From the NCBI GenBank assembly GCA_037367355.1, contig CM074696.1, positions 1 through 64,000 on the forward strand: DNA of 64,000 nt, read 5' to 3'. Positions 27,572 to 38,156 of this stretch are shown here, piece by piece. This stretch comes from Neoscytalidium dimidiatum (Eukaryota; Ascomycota; Dothideomycetes; Botryosphaeriales; Botryosphaeriaceae). Position numbers and translations under genes: made by a program. Below the pieces are notes generated by a model. That model was given only the letters and a program-made list of their open reading frames with translations. It was not told the origin of the DNA and did no database searches. Numbering within the stretch: the stretch's first letter is position 1; the number at the start of each line of letters is the position of its first letter.

Positions 27572-28377
27572 ATGGCTGAGGGCAGACGAGCCTCCTCCGT
27601 TGACAACCTGATACAGGCGTTTAACATTAAATTCACTGGGTCAGAGGAGGGCCTCGCACTGAACGGAGATGAGACTCTCATTCAGGAACTGAGCACTGTC
27701 AAGCGAGTTACACTTGAACGAACGCAGCGCGGCTCGACCACCGATACCTCACCTCGTCCTACCAGGCCCACAATGGGCCAAACCCACCAAAATCATTCTG
27801 GCCCTGTCATCTACGGAGAGGATTCTGGCCGCAAAAGGAAAGTGGCCTCTGCAGAGGCTCTTGCTCGGAAAAGAGCGCGACACCAAAACTCGGAGAGTGA
27901 GGTGCCAACTCCTTCACTGGCAATCGACTTCTTCTCGGCTTCCGTTGGAACTTTGACTCCTGAAGGTCAATACCCGTTCCTGGACCTGTCTAAGCTTAGC
28001 CAACAGCGTATATGCACGACCTTTGACAACCTTATCCTTGAAGGCGAGAAAAAGAAGGCGAGGTTCAATCAGTGGCGCCAGGATCCAAAAAATTGTCTCT
28101 TCGTCCACGTATTTATGCGGCTAAAATCCACATGGGTGAATGAGAAGACTAAGGGTAGGGTTGCATGTAAGTAGATAAAGTCATGATTATCTACTGAATG
28201 CTGACCGTTGGAGGTGATAAATGCCGCGCTAATGGGAGGCCTTGCGTAATTCAGTCCGATGGTGCCTTCCCGTTCATCATTCTCCCTCTGCCGGATGCAA
28301 ACGGCGATTGGCGTGAGCCCACCTACTGGTTTGGTGAAAGGCAGAACAAAGGCGGACGCAAGCGCAAGAACTATTGA
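27572..28377 (+). CDS. Uncharacterised basic protein with a short Cys motif
   Basis: Exons 27572-28166 and 28214-28377; the 47-bp intron with a GTAAGT donor keeps the frame and gives 252 residues. The splice creates VACDKCRANGRPC, which resembles the first half of a fungal Zn2Cys6 finger (CxxCRxxxxxC) but lacks the second Cys triad, so a DNA-binding role is not established. A bipartite basic run lies near residues 86-105 (GRKRKVASAEALARKRARHQ) and another at the C-terminus (KGGRKRKNY), suggesting nuclear location. The start codon lies in the loop of a 6-bp inverted repeat (CTCAGC ... GCTGAG, 27562-27580). One perfect CACANTG hairpin lies inside exon 1. Confidence 0.65.
27765..27779 (+). repeat. 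CACANTG hairpin S
   Basis: GGCCCA-CAA-TGGGCC, perfect 6-bp arms, loop CAA, sense in the 27572-28377 gene. Confidence 0.85.
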
Positions 28378-29141
28378 GTGATATGGAATGGACCTAGTGT
28401 TTGTGATTTAGATAGCCAAACAGAATGCGATGTAGCTCAGCTGGGAGCGAATAATGGGAATGACGCGTGTTATTCAAGGGATGTAGTGCGTGACTCTGAA
28501 AAAAAGTCAGCCGTGGTCAATGGAAATATAATTTATGCCCCACAGAGATGTATTACATCACATCGTTTTTTGTACAAGACTTGAGCAATCCACTGAGAGT
28601 CTGGAAGTATTCAAATGGCTCTTTCGTGAACGATTGTTGATGCTCAACCCTTCAACAACCGGGCTGCTCCGAGGACAATCATCCTGCAGTGGATGTATAG
28701 TGTGTACAGAAACAGCCCAACATTACAAGAAAAATTAGAGCAGGTCCCCCGCGTGACTGGAAGCAGCAATTTTCCCCCCTCGCGGCATCGTGATGGACTC
28801 GGCGCATTGCGCAGCGCGGGCGATCGAGCGGTTCTTGTGGTGGACTTGCAGCTGCAATGTGCAGCGCAGGCAAGAGCCAATGCCAATAGCGATGGCGAGA
28901 AGCTTCTAGATGGAGCGCGCCGCTCGGAAAGGTCTCGTCATTCCTCCTGCACGCGTGCCGCCGGCGGTCCCTTCCAAAGTTGACAGGGCAGCGTCGAGGC
29001 AACGCTACGCAGCAACAGCTCGAGGACTTTTCCTTCTCTCCATTACCACCACCCTCACACACTGCCATACCTGCTATCGCACCGCTCCAACATCATCGAC
29101 GCTCACCAGCCCACAAAGGGCAATTTACAGTCCTCACTACA
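28378..29141. other. Intergenic/5' leader region
   Basis: About 760 bp before the coiled-coil gene. It contains hairpin T at 28851-28865. Frames open through it (for example 28693-28983) have no recognisable content. Confidence 0.4.
28851..28865 (-). repeat. CACANTG hairpin T (antisense exception)
   Basis: GCTGCA-ATG-TGCAGC, perfect 6-bp arms. CACANTG is on the minus strand, while the nearest gene (start 29142) is on the plus strand: the only member with this disagreement. It may belong to an unannotated minus-strand transcript. Confidence 0.75.
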
Positions 29142-30833
29142 ATGGCTCCCAAGAGGCAGACGGTGTGGCAGTTCGCCGGCGGTGAAACACCGGCATACAT
29201 ACCGTCGCGTGTTGGCCCAGGTGCGCTATACGAGGCACAGCAGATCGGCCGCAACGGGCGCACAGAATACAAGAATGCGCAAGCCGTTGAAACCTTTTGT
29301 GATAAGGATGCAGCTGAAAAACTTGCTGCAGTTCGAAAGGTGATCCTGACAAGAAGCAATACCCTGAAACGACTGTGCGCGACCGTCACAGCTGCAGAGA
29401 AGGAGCGGACTCAGGACGAGCGCATCAAGACCGATGCGGTGTTCTCGCTTCGTGGTGGCGAGAAGATCACAGCACGGTTCTCGCGTCTCCAAGAAGAGCT
29501 TCGAAAAGAACGGGACATCTCTCAGCGTCTCAGCTCCACATTGGAACAAAACAAAGCTCAATACGCCACTGCGCTAGCGGAGGTCGACAATGCCAGTACT
29601 GAGCGGTTCAATTCCTACAAGGCCGCAGCAGAGGAGGAGGTCAGGACCCTGAAACAAGACCAACAGCACAAACAGGCGGACATTCTGAGGCTGGAGCAAC
29701 AGCTAGATGATAGCCAGAACAACACGACCAGGCTTATCGACCAGTTCACGGCCGAGAAACATGCGAAAGACCAAGATTTGGCGAAGATTGCCGCGGAGCT
29801 CGATGCGAAAGGAGAGGAACTGGAGACCCGCCTCGCGGAGATCACTACACTGAATACCGATCGAGATAAGCTGGGCCGGCAACTTACAACGCACGAGAAG
29901 GATAAACAGGAAGCCTATTCTCGTATCTCTTCCATGGGAGCGGATGTTGAGGCCTTTGCAGATGTGGTGGCCAGTCTTAATATCACCATAGACGAGCTAC
30001 ACGACCATATCGAAATCCTCCAGAAAGATAAGAATGAACTTCTTTTCAAAGCTCTAACAGGTACCAAGGAACAACAGAGCATGGCAGAGGCCATGGAAAG
30101 CCTTGAGTCAGAAAGAGAGGACCTGTGCAGGAAGGTGGAAGGACTTCAATCAGCTCGAGATGAAGCCGAGTCGCGGGCCTCAAGAAACGCCCTGGAATTC
30201 GCATCTCTGAGGGACAGAACGAACGCCCGTAACGCCCACATTCGACGCCTGGAGCATGCAAAACGAGATTTGACTACGGACAAGGAAACCCTCGAGCGGA
30301 ACATTTCCGCAATCAAAACCGAAAATTGCGCCCTCTTGAACACTATTTACGCCCTCGAAACGGCAAAATCAGACATACAATGTCGTTTCGCCAGCACTGT
30401 AAGGGCTTTCAATGAGACGAGGATGTCCATGCAGGTCTCGATCGATGACGCACATGCCGCCCTCACTGCTTTTATCGACGAAGCCACATTAACAAAGACC
30501 AAGGGTATCACGCTTATAAGTCGCCGAGCAGAGTTTCAAAAGAGGGTTTCGTTGCGCCTTCAGTCTGCGGTGACAGCCCTTGCAATCGCTTTTAAATGCG
30601 AAGCTCAATGCAATGTTGACAGGATTCACATTTTGAGTGCCCGCGTAACCCAACTTACTAATGAAAAAAAGGCACGGGATGATCAGATCGACAGACTGCT
30701 GGACTCGGGGAGGGGATATATGGCAAGAGTAGACCAGAGGGTGACATTGTTGAGGAACAGGATCGCACAGCTTGCTGAGGAAAGAAAGGAACGGGATCTT
30801 GAGATCGAGAGACTGATGAATGCGAGGAGATAA
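29142..30833 (+). CDS. Long coiled-coil protein
   Basis: 563 residues from ATG 29142 (MAPKRQTVWQFAGG); the frame is open 54 codons further upstream, but 29142 has the better context (CACTACAATGGC). From about residue 70 to the C-terminus it is almost wholly heptad-rich, charged coiled coil (ELRKERDISQRLSSTLEQNK; LDAKGEELETRLAEITTLNT), like SMC-hinge-less tethers or myosin-tail-like proteins. The last 70 residues hold two related units (RVTQLTNEKKARDDQIDRLL and RIAQLAEERKERDLEIERLM), a short internal duplication. The function could be a scaffold or tether; no specific family assigned. One hairpin with a single mismatch lies at 29533. Confidence 0.75.
   Translation: MAPKRQTVWQFAGGETPAYIPSRVGPGALYEAQQIGRNGRTEYKNAQAVETFCDKDAAEKLAAVRKVILTRSNTLKRLCATVTAAEKERTQDERIKTDAVFSLRGGEKITARFSRLQEELRKERDISQRLSSTLEQNKAQYATALAEVDNASTERFNSYKAAAEEEVRTLKQDQQHKQADILRLEQQLDDSQNNTTRLIDQFTAEKHAKDQDLAKIAAELDAKGEELETRLAEITTLNTDRDKLGRQLTTHEKDKQEAYSRISSMGADVEAFADVVASLNITIDELHDHIEILQKDKNELLFKALTGTKEQQSMAEAMESLESEREDLCRKVEGLQSARDEAESRASRNALEFASLRDRTNARNAHIRRLEHAKRDLTTDKETLERNISAIKTENCALLNTIYALETAKSDIQCRFASTVRAFNETRMSMQVSIDDAHAALTAFIDEATLTKTKGITLISRRAEFQKRVSLRLQSAVTALAIAFKCEAQCNVDRIHILSARVTQLTNEKKARDDQIDRLLDSGRGYMARVDQRVTLLRNRIAQLAEERKERDLEIERLMNARR
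29533..29547 (+). repeat. CACANTG hairpin U
   Basis: GCTCCA-CAT-TGGAAC: 6-bp arms with one C/A mismatch; loop CAT, sense in the coiled-coil gene. The last member of the set going right. Confidence 0.65.
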
Positions 30834-31087
30834 TACGAGTAGTACACAGATGAGATTGCTAAGGAACGGAGGTGGATCGGATATGATGGAAAGGCACCAG
30901 GTCTTGCTGCAAACTAACGGCAGCGTGCTTCATTCTTTTCATGTAGTCTGCAATCAAGTTTGCTCGCTATGAGGCAACGATGGAGAGATGATGAGAGTAA
31001 AAGGTGCTGTGGGCTTGTGCTTTATGCTTTAACCAAGCAACACAAGGTGCATAGGAATTTTCCAGCTTTCTCGTCGAGAGTGCATCT

Positions 31088-31148
31088 GATCGAGGAAACT
31101 GAAACGACTAAGTCACATGTTGACTTAGTCGTTTCAGTTTCCTCGATC
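31088..31148. repeat. Perfect 28-bp inverted repeat with 5-nt loop
   Basis: Left arm 31088-31115 and right arm 31121-31148 are exact reverse complements, separated by CATGT. Transcribed, it would form a 61-nt hairpin without a bulge. It could be a small-RNA precursor, a cruciform-forming site or a foldback element end. It lies just right of the last island gene. Confidence 0.9.
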
Positions 31149-34100
31149 TTAGCAGTGAACGCTACGAGCGTCGATATACGTCAGACGCATGGTATCTCTA
31201 GCAAAGAGGGGGCCGATATTTGCCTCTCTGCATATCGATGCATTGAATCTATGCTTAGAGGGAGGCTGATGTTTGCCCATCTTCGTACAGCGGGCTTCAT
31301 GATCCGAAGACCTGCGCCCGGCAGACCCCGAACGCAACTGATCTCCGCTGAAGAGGAAGCTGGTGTATACCTATCCGGCTACACACGCAGCGGATCTCTA
31401 CGCTCGAAGTCGGTATTTCAGACCTAGGTGCATCCTTACCAACGAGCTCAGTGACTGGGAAGGTCTTCATTCGCAAGCATCTCAAAATAGAGCCGTCTGC
31501 CGTAGATCGCGTCAGAAGCCCAGTTTCTACAGACCCACGTTCGTATCTCATCCTTCACAGAACGAACTGCGTCGAAATCAAAGTCAAATCATTTAGTATG
31601 ATTTGGGTGTCCGATCGCGGTAGCTACGCGCTGACATTAAACTGCCGTTCTCTGCCACACTTCTCAAATTGAGCCCCAAAGTCCTTCGAACAGAGCAAGT
31701 CCTTCCGCTATCTCGCTTGCAGTTGTGTGTGCTTCCTTCATGTATCCGGACGGTTCTGATTGTGATTCTGGGGCGGATGGTTAAAGCGACGAGGAATATG
31801 AAGAGAGGAACGAGAGCAGGAACCTGTGAGGTCAGCACTAGCAGAGGAGAGTTTCCCAGAGTACGTACTTGTCTCGGTTGTCACCATTGTCCGGAATGGC
31901 TCCCTGGCCGTTATCGCTGGGTATGGGGTGATTTCGTAGGAAACGTACATAGGATGATGTCGGCAGTGAAACGGCAATGGTGGAAAGTTGAGAGAGATTA
32001 TGGAGGCTATCAATACTGATCATCCTAATGGGTCGTGATCGAGATACTAAACTTGAAATCCTGGATCCCGGAGTGGCCAGCTCTGCATACGACACAGAGG
32101 TCCGGCGGCGAGTCGCGAGCCTAAAATGAACATGTCAATGGTGGTATACACAGCTCCAGCACCAGACGACTCCCGGTCGAGTCATCCGCGCCACGCAATC
32201 ACACCTGCGCGTACCCCTCTGTGCTATGCCATACATCTTTCTTACCGGCGCCGACTCGCACGACCGCAGCATTGGTATTGCAACGTGTCTACCTGCACAC
32301 ATCTGTGGCGGCTGCACCTAGAACTTTCCCGTTAGCTTCGTCCTCTGAGGCATTACAGTCTCTCACCGACAGCAGCAGCATCGTCACCGGTTGCAGTTTC
32401 GATCCCCATGTTCAAGGTTGGGAGCTGTAGGGCTCTCGCGTGGGTCTTGCGGCTTCAGCAGGAGGGAAATTATCGACCGTGGAATCCGAGACCGACGCCC
32501 TATCGATTCATGGTGACAATTGTCTGCCAGTGTACTACCACATGGTCTTCTGTTCATGCTAACTTATCACCTTCTTTGGGTATAGACTGCAAATACCTTC
32601 TAATCTTTAGCGAAGCGATCAGTTGTTGCTGGAAGAGGGTCGTGAACCAGTGATATCTGAGTCTGTCTTCAGATTTGATCTGCTGACCGAGGAGGAGAGA
32701 GGCAGCTAAACGTTCCCCAGAAGGCGGATGAAGGCTTATCGCTCAATCTTGAATACACGCGTTGTCAGACTGGAGTGACCGAAAAGGCGAATGCCAAGGA
32801 AGATGGTAGTTGTCAGAACTTACGTTTGGGGGCAGAATGAGGAAATTGGGCTTGGGAAGGAGTCAGCAGCAAAGTCCAACCGAGACTACCTGCGCGATTG
32901 GCGATCCAGTACATCCAGCCCCGCTCGGTGGACAAATCTCCAGCGGCGCGACTGTCGTTAGCCGAATCGGCGTGCACGGAGCCGTTGATCGTGTTGTCAT
33001 CTGTGTCGTTTAGTAGGAGGGAGTGGTATGGCTTGAGCCTGTGATGAGTCCGTTGGCAGCGGCAGCAACGTCGACGGCCGTGATAGCAGAGGTGTCACTG
33101 GACGTGTCAGCGTTGGATTCCAGGGAGCTGTTGTCGCACCGCCACCACCGGCGCAGACGTTGGCCAGTCCATTTTCCCTCAACTTGTGACATCATCGGGT
33201 ACAACTATACCTGGTATGAGGTATGACGGTTGGTGAAGATCAAATAGTTTGCGCGTTCATTCCAGCAACGGGTTGGCTTGCGGGACGGCATCGAGGGCAA
33301 CAACGACGATCGTCAGCCATTCGAGCACGGCGACTGTGCACTTTTGCCATAATCTGAAATCGCACAAAGGCGTCAAAGTATGTGACCGCTCACAGAGTCT
33401 GGAGCGGGCCGTACTAGCCAGGGCGTCACAGTACGAGGCGGCTGAATAATGCCGTGTCGAAGCGCGCGACTCGGAAGGAGTGGACAGCGGCAACGGACGA
33501 GAGGCTGTTCGTTTCGATGGCTGTAGGCGGGAACGATCGATCAAGGTAGTTTAGTGAGCCAAGGGACGAAGTAGATGCGATGACGAGCCTGACCCAGGCA
33601 CCTAGCGGCGACTTCGGCGACCGCCTTGGCGGCGGCAACCGCGCCGCCAGCAGCTCGACCACCACCACGCCACACAACACGCTCAGCAACACTCGCCGGA
33701 GAACCCTCTGGCAAGACAGCCAAAATCACCCGTGCAACAAACGGCCAAACACGCCGGGGCGAGCATTGTGGCTTCTTTACTCATTGACAGCCTCTTCAGC
33801 GCTCGCTTCGCGCCATCATACCCTACTGTGAGCACACTCAGCTGAAGAGTCCTAACTCGTACACATCAAGCGGCCAATATTCCACCTTACTTCACTAGCC
33901 TGCAGTGGCGTACGCGGCATATCATGTGCCCCTACCAGCCATGGTTGGACAATTCATGTGTGTCCGGCCGTGCAACCACCGGAATGTTGCCATCGGCTCA
34001 GATGCAATGCTTCGTGGGTGCCGCTCAAGCATGATCTTTGTGAGTACTTCTCATACCGTTCTCATGTTGCGCGTCACGTTCAACGCGAATGAGGCGACGA

Positions 34101-34219
34101 CATGCGAGCTTCTTCGATGCCCGTTGGCTACGCCAGCAGAGTGTCTCGTTATGGCTTACTGGGCGTGCCACTAGTCTCAATTCGACATAGAACCTGTACT
34201 GCAGTCAACTTCCGTGACA
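31149..34219. other. Gene-poor stretch
   Basis: About 3 kb with only short overlapping frames on both strands (60-116 codons), none with recognisable content or a supported splice partner. Base composition is moderate, not AT-rich, so it is not an obvious repeat-induced-mutation remnant. Confidence 0.4.
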
Positions 34220-34420
34220 ATGTCGGATAACGGCTCCCCGAAGCAATATAACGTGCGAAGCAAGCGCCTGACGATCAAGATTCCGGACACCAACGACAAA
34301 TTCTTCTCCAAGGTCATGTGGACATCCCAGCTCGTAAAGCTCATGGATACGTTCTGTGAGCGCCGGGGCAAGTCACCGGGAAGCTGTCCAACATCTCCAA
34401 CCGATACACTATCTCGTTAG
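34220..34420 (+). pseudogene. SUMO-like gene fragment
   Basis: ATG 34220 begins MSDNGSP, a start seen in fungal SUMO, followed by LTIKIPDTNDKFFSKV and LVKLMDTFCERRGKSPGS, which parallels the ubiquitin-fold strands and helix of SUMO (LxIKVxxxxxxVFFKIKxxTxLxKLMxAFCxRQGK). The family continues with SVRFLxDG and ends in a GG processing motif. Here the frame goes to PTSPTDTLSR and stops; no RFLFDG block or C-terminal GG is found. It is likely a decayed or truncated copy, not a working modifier. SUMO in fungi is a nuclear protein modifier of about 90-100 residues. Confidence 0.55.
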
Positions 34421-37400
34421 TCTTTACAGTCTCACCGTTCGAGTTCCGAAGTTTCGAGAGATTCTTACGGGTACAAATTGATTTTGATAGTTTCTACATC
34501 AGTCCTTGAGCAATTGCTACACTTGGACGACCTTCTTCTATCTTCGATAGTCCGATCTACTACCGTTTTCGAAAATACGATGCCATGGCGTCAACGAGCC
34601 CCGACAATACCGACATTATACATTGGGAGTTCTAAAGGCTTTGATAGAGTCAACTTCGGCCTTAACGGCAAACTCAGTTCGCGTATTTGGGCAACTTGGG
34701 TTGCTTGAACATGAATATTTTGAGAATCGGATGTTGTCTATGACTTCAAAGGCCTTATCAGCTTCAACATATAATACCTAACACTCTCGACATACCCGCC
34801 TCGACACGGACGACACCAGGATAGGTTCCAGCACTCAACCTCGATTCGATTCGACCCCAGCAACAGCAAACAGATATCTGCTCTCGCCGCATAGACAGCC
34901 AAGACCGCTGGTACGGACGTTTCGGAAAGGTACGTTTTGAAGCATTTTCATCACTCTTGACATGATCGAGATTACTCATAGCTCTGAAACTTACATATGG
35001 GGTTTTCCATCATACATCTTACTGATTAGGCTCTTTGTCCTGTTGTTACCTCGGGGTATTATTCAACTAAGCTGCCTGTGTACGTGCCCAAGCGACAGTT
35101 GTTTGGATCCTGGCGCCACTATCAACACCTGTCCTTCGTTGTTATTGTGGATAATAAGACAGTCAAGCTTTGCGCACATGGGCTGTTGACTAAGCTCAGA
35201 TACATGAAGGAACGGACGTTGGCACTGGGACGTGAGTTTAGAGGAGATCTGCAGCCAATGAGCGAGGAAGTGGATTGTTCTGTACAATGTGCTCTGTGAA
35301 ACTTGGAGTTCTTGTCCTTTTTCGTTGTGCGTGCTCGTCATCCTCGGTTTTTGTTTTGCATCTCGAATCCTCGCCTAATAATTTGAATTTGCTTATTGCA
35401 GGCTGCGCATAGTGCATGAAGCTCAAAATATCAGATCAGACAAATTCCAGAACCTACAGTCTAATCTCGACGGAAATAGAGAGGGTTGTGATGGTGGTGT
35501 TTATGGATGGAGGTGGCGTTGTTTCCCGGCTTGATTTTTTGGGCGCTTAACTAGTGATTCGCGATGGAGGCGAGGCCCGACAGCTTGCGCATAAACACGA
35601 ACGGCAGACGCAGTCAGCGATATAGCGAACAGATAGTCGAGAACACTTCCTACGCTCCGTCACACCGCAGAGCCACCCCGCTTGACCTTTCCACCAGCCT
35701 CACTGCCGCCAACAATACTATCCACCAAAGCCTCATCAACTCCGCACCCCAGCAACCAAGACTTTCGAGAGGGGCGTTGATATCTCACATGAGCCATTTC
35801 CAGACAACATATCTTTTCAACAGCATAACGACTGGGCAAACCAGATCACATTCAGCGGCAGAAATCGAGCGGGGTGGGGTCAACGCACGCATGCCGACAA
35901 GGCATGGGCCGCGATGATGGCTCGTCACGAACTAAGCGCCACACTCGAAGAGTTTCAAGTCTCCAATTGCAAGTTTACCCTGAACAGTAGCATGAAGGCA
36001 GAGTTCTAGGCCGGTGCTAGCACGAAGATGCTCTAATCCACTACCTCGCCACTCGCACGACAAGAGTCACAGCACCGACATGGACCCAAAAGCGAGAGCA
36101 CGTCGCCATCGATTGGGATACATGCTAATCTCCGTATAACCATGGATATCACTAACTCAGCCGTGTCGTTACACAGAAATGAATCTCGAGCCATCCACGC
36201 CATCGAACCACATTCTCGTCTGACTACTCTCCTACCGCAGCGTCTCGAGTAGGGCATTCCGCTCCTCGCCCATCCAATAAACCCGGCTCCTTAGTGCCTG
36301 CAACCTTCCTTTAGTATCCGCCACGCATCTTCATGTGGCTTCCAGAAGTCGATCAATCTGGGTCTTTGCTGCCTCTCCGTCTTCGCAAGTTGGGATATAC
36401 GAGTGCTGAGGATCTGGAGAGCTTCTCTTTGTCTGCCTTGTAAGCTTCAGCAGCGAGTGCCAGTCTGTTGTACCTTCTCTTATAATGGTCATTGTACACG
36501 CGCTAACGTATATATTTTGCTGTAGCTTGCTCTTCTCACTTCTCACCAGCGATTGGAAGACCATGCATACGCGGCAGCACGCCCAACTCTATACCCGCAT
36601 AGCTGAAGAATCACCTTAGATGCCAAATGGACATCCCCACGATGATATCAATAGTCAAAGGTATGGAAAGAGAGCAGAGACTAGGGTTCACTTCAAGAGA
36701 CAAAGCCTGATCTCCCAGCTGCACGGGCACCCGTCAACATACCGATTAAGAAAAATGTTACGGCGCGATCATGGTTCTCTACTACAAAGGCAGACATTTA
36801 ATGAACGAAACCCTTGACCAATTTGAGGCGACAGCAAAACAACATGAGCCTCGTTCCAACCGTCTTGCCCCGCTGCGTCGGCTTCTCAAGACAGCAGAGA
36901 GGTTGATCTGTAGCTCTCAAGCTCCTCTCTTTTATGAACAGCGTCGGACGTCTCCATACACTGATGGCGAGGGATGTTGTGGTCGAGAGCAGTGCCATTG
37001 AGTCGAAATTAAGTGCGGACCCGGGTGGTGTCGACGCATCTGTCAGGTCTCGGCCCTACGCTGGAGAGAATGAGAAGCGGAATCTTCGTCTCCATCGCAG
37101 TCATCTGAGAAGCTTCAGCTAGAGACAGTCCTCGAGTCGAGTGGAGCACATGGTTAGGACGATTGGCAGAAGAAATAAGGAGCGGACGAGCGTGTTAATA
37201 GCGTTATCCAGATTGCTAGCTTTCACAGCCAAGTCCGCTACTAAAGTTCATCATTCGTGACTCGCTAGGTATTCATCGACAATATAATTTCACGCGTTCC
37301 AGGAGCAATTTGGAGGATTCAGAGTCATCCAGCGCATTCACGTCCTCATGACTGCTTCCAAAGCCTATGTTTTTGAACACGTAGTACGCCTTCCCTACGC

Positions 37401-38156
37401 CACTCCCGAATTCGTGGTAGGATTTTCTTCCAGCGCTTTCTGGATTCTGCATCCTGAAATCTCCGATGACTTGCTCGAGTGCCACTACGAAGCTCGATTC
37501 AATTTCTAGATCGTGACCTTTTCCCGCTGCCGCCTTAAAGAGCTTAGCGTAGGTCATACAAGGCGCATGTAATAGTAGCGCTCTTTCTAAACTCCTGCTC
37601 TCATCCTCATTCTAATTACGTCGTCTAGGGTAAAATCACTAAATCGGTGGATACGGTGGACATGCGAGCCCTTCGCTGCCCCGTTGGTTTGCCGCGGTGG
37701 AAGGCGCGGCAGTCGGTTTGTCGGGCCTGGAGACGCGCGGGGCTTCGTGACACGCCAACGCTTGCGTGGCCACACCCATCATCTTCTCCCGTAGGCATCG
37801 TAGGGCTAATGAATCCAAGATTGCATTCAGAATTGATGACAGCGTACGGGACCCACGTTGAGTCCCGGTAGGCACTGGTCCTTGGTTTGAAATAGTAGTA
37901 GGGCAGAACCAACTCGCGTTAGCTACTTAAGGTGCTACGTACACGTGATCGTTGTAGTACGTATTCAGACGATGAAAAACAGGATAAAGAGCGGATAAAG
38001 GCCATTCGCACAACTAAGGAAGAAGTCTGATAGCAGATGAAAGAGCGGAGAGTGGTCAGTCGCAAAAATGAAAATAGGCTAACAACCAAGCAACAAGTGG
38101 AAGATGAGGGCCCAGTTAGAACTGGAGCTGTGTGGATACAAGGGACACCCAGTGCC
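34421..38156. other. Gene-poor stretch with ORF fragments
   Basis: No gene could be assembled. The most coding-like piece is a plus-strand frame open at 35686-36009 (NDWANQITFSGRNRAGWGQR; AWAAMMARHELSATLEEFQV), without a clear start or recognised family. A 94-codon minus-strand frame at 37273-37557 (FRMQNPESAGRKSYHEFGSG) is also plausible but unsupported. Confidence 0.35.

Noticed and set aside
28426..28460. tRNA-like D-arm (TAGCTCAGCTGGGAGC)
   Set aside because: No T-arm (GGTTCGAATCC-like) or matching acceptor stem follows at the right distance.
2859..29547. Reading CACANTG as recombination-signal heptamers or transposon ends of the RAG/Transib type (CACAGTG, CACAATG)
   Set aside because: Those ends need a nonamer or a longer terminal repeat and a direct target duplication. 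Here the flanks are inverted, not direct, there is no conserved neighbour motif, and the elements sit within intact reading frames.
2859..29547. Reading the motifs as ordinary transcription-factor palindromes
   Set aside because: Outer bases vary freely while still pairing, most copies lie in coding sequence, and 20 of 21 follow the gene strand.
1..31000. Starship or other giant transposon
   Set aside because: No DUF3435 tyrosine recombinase or other captain-like gene was seen, nor target-site duplications, though the left edge is outside the window.
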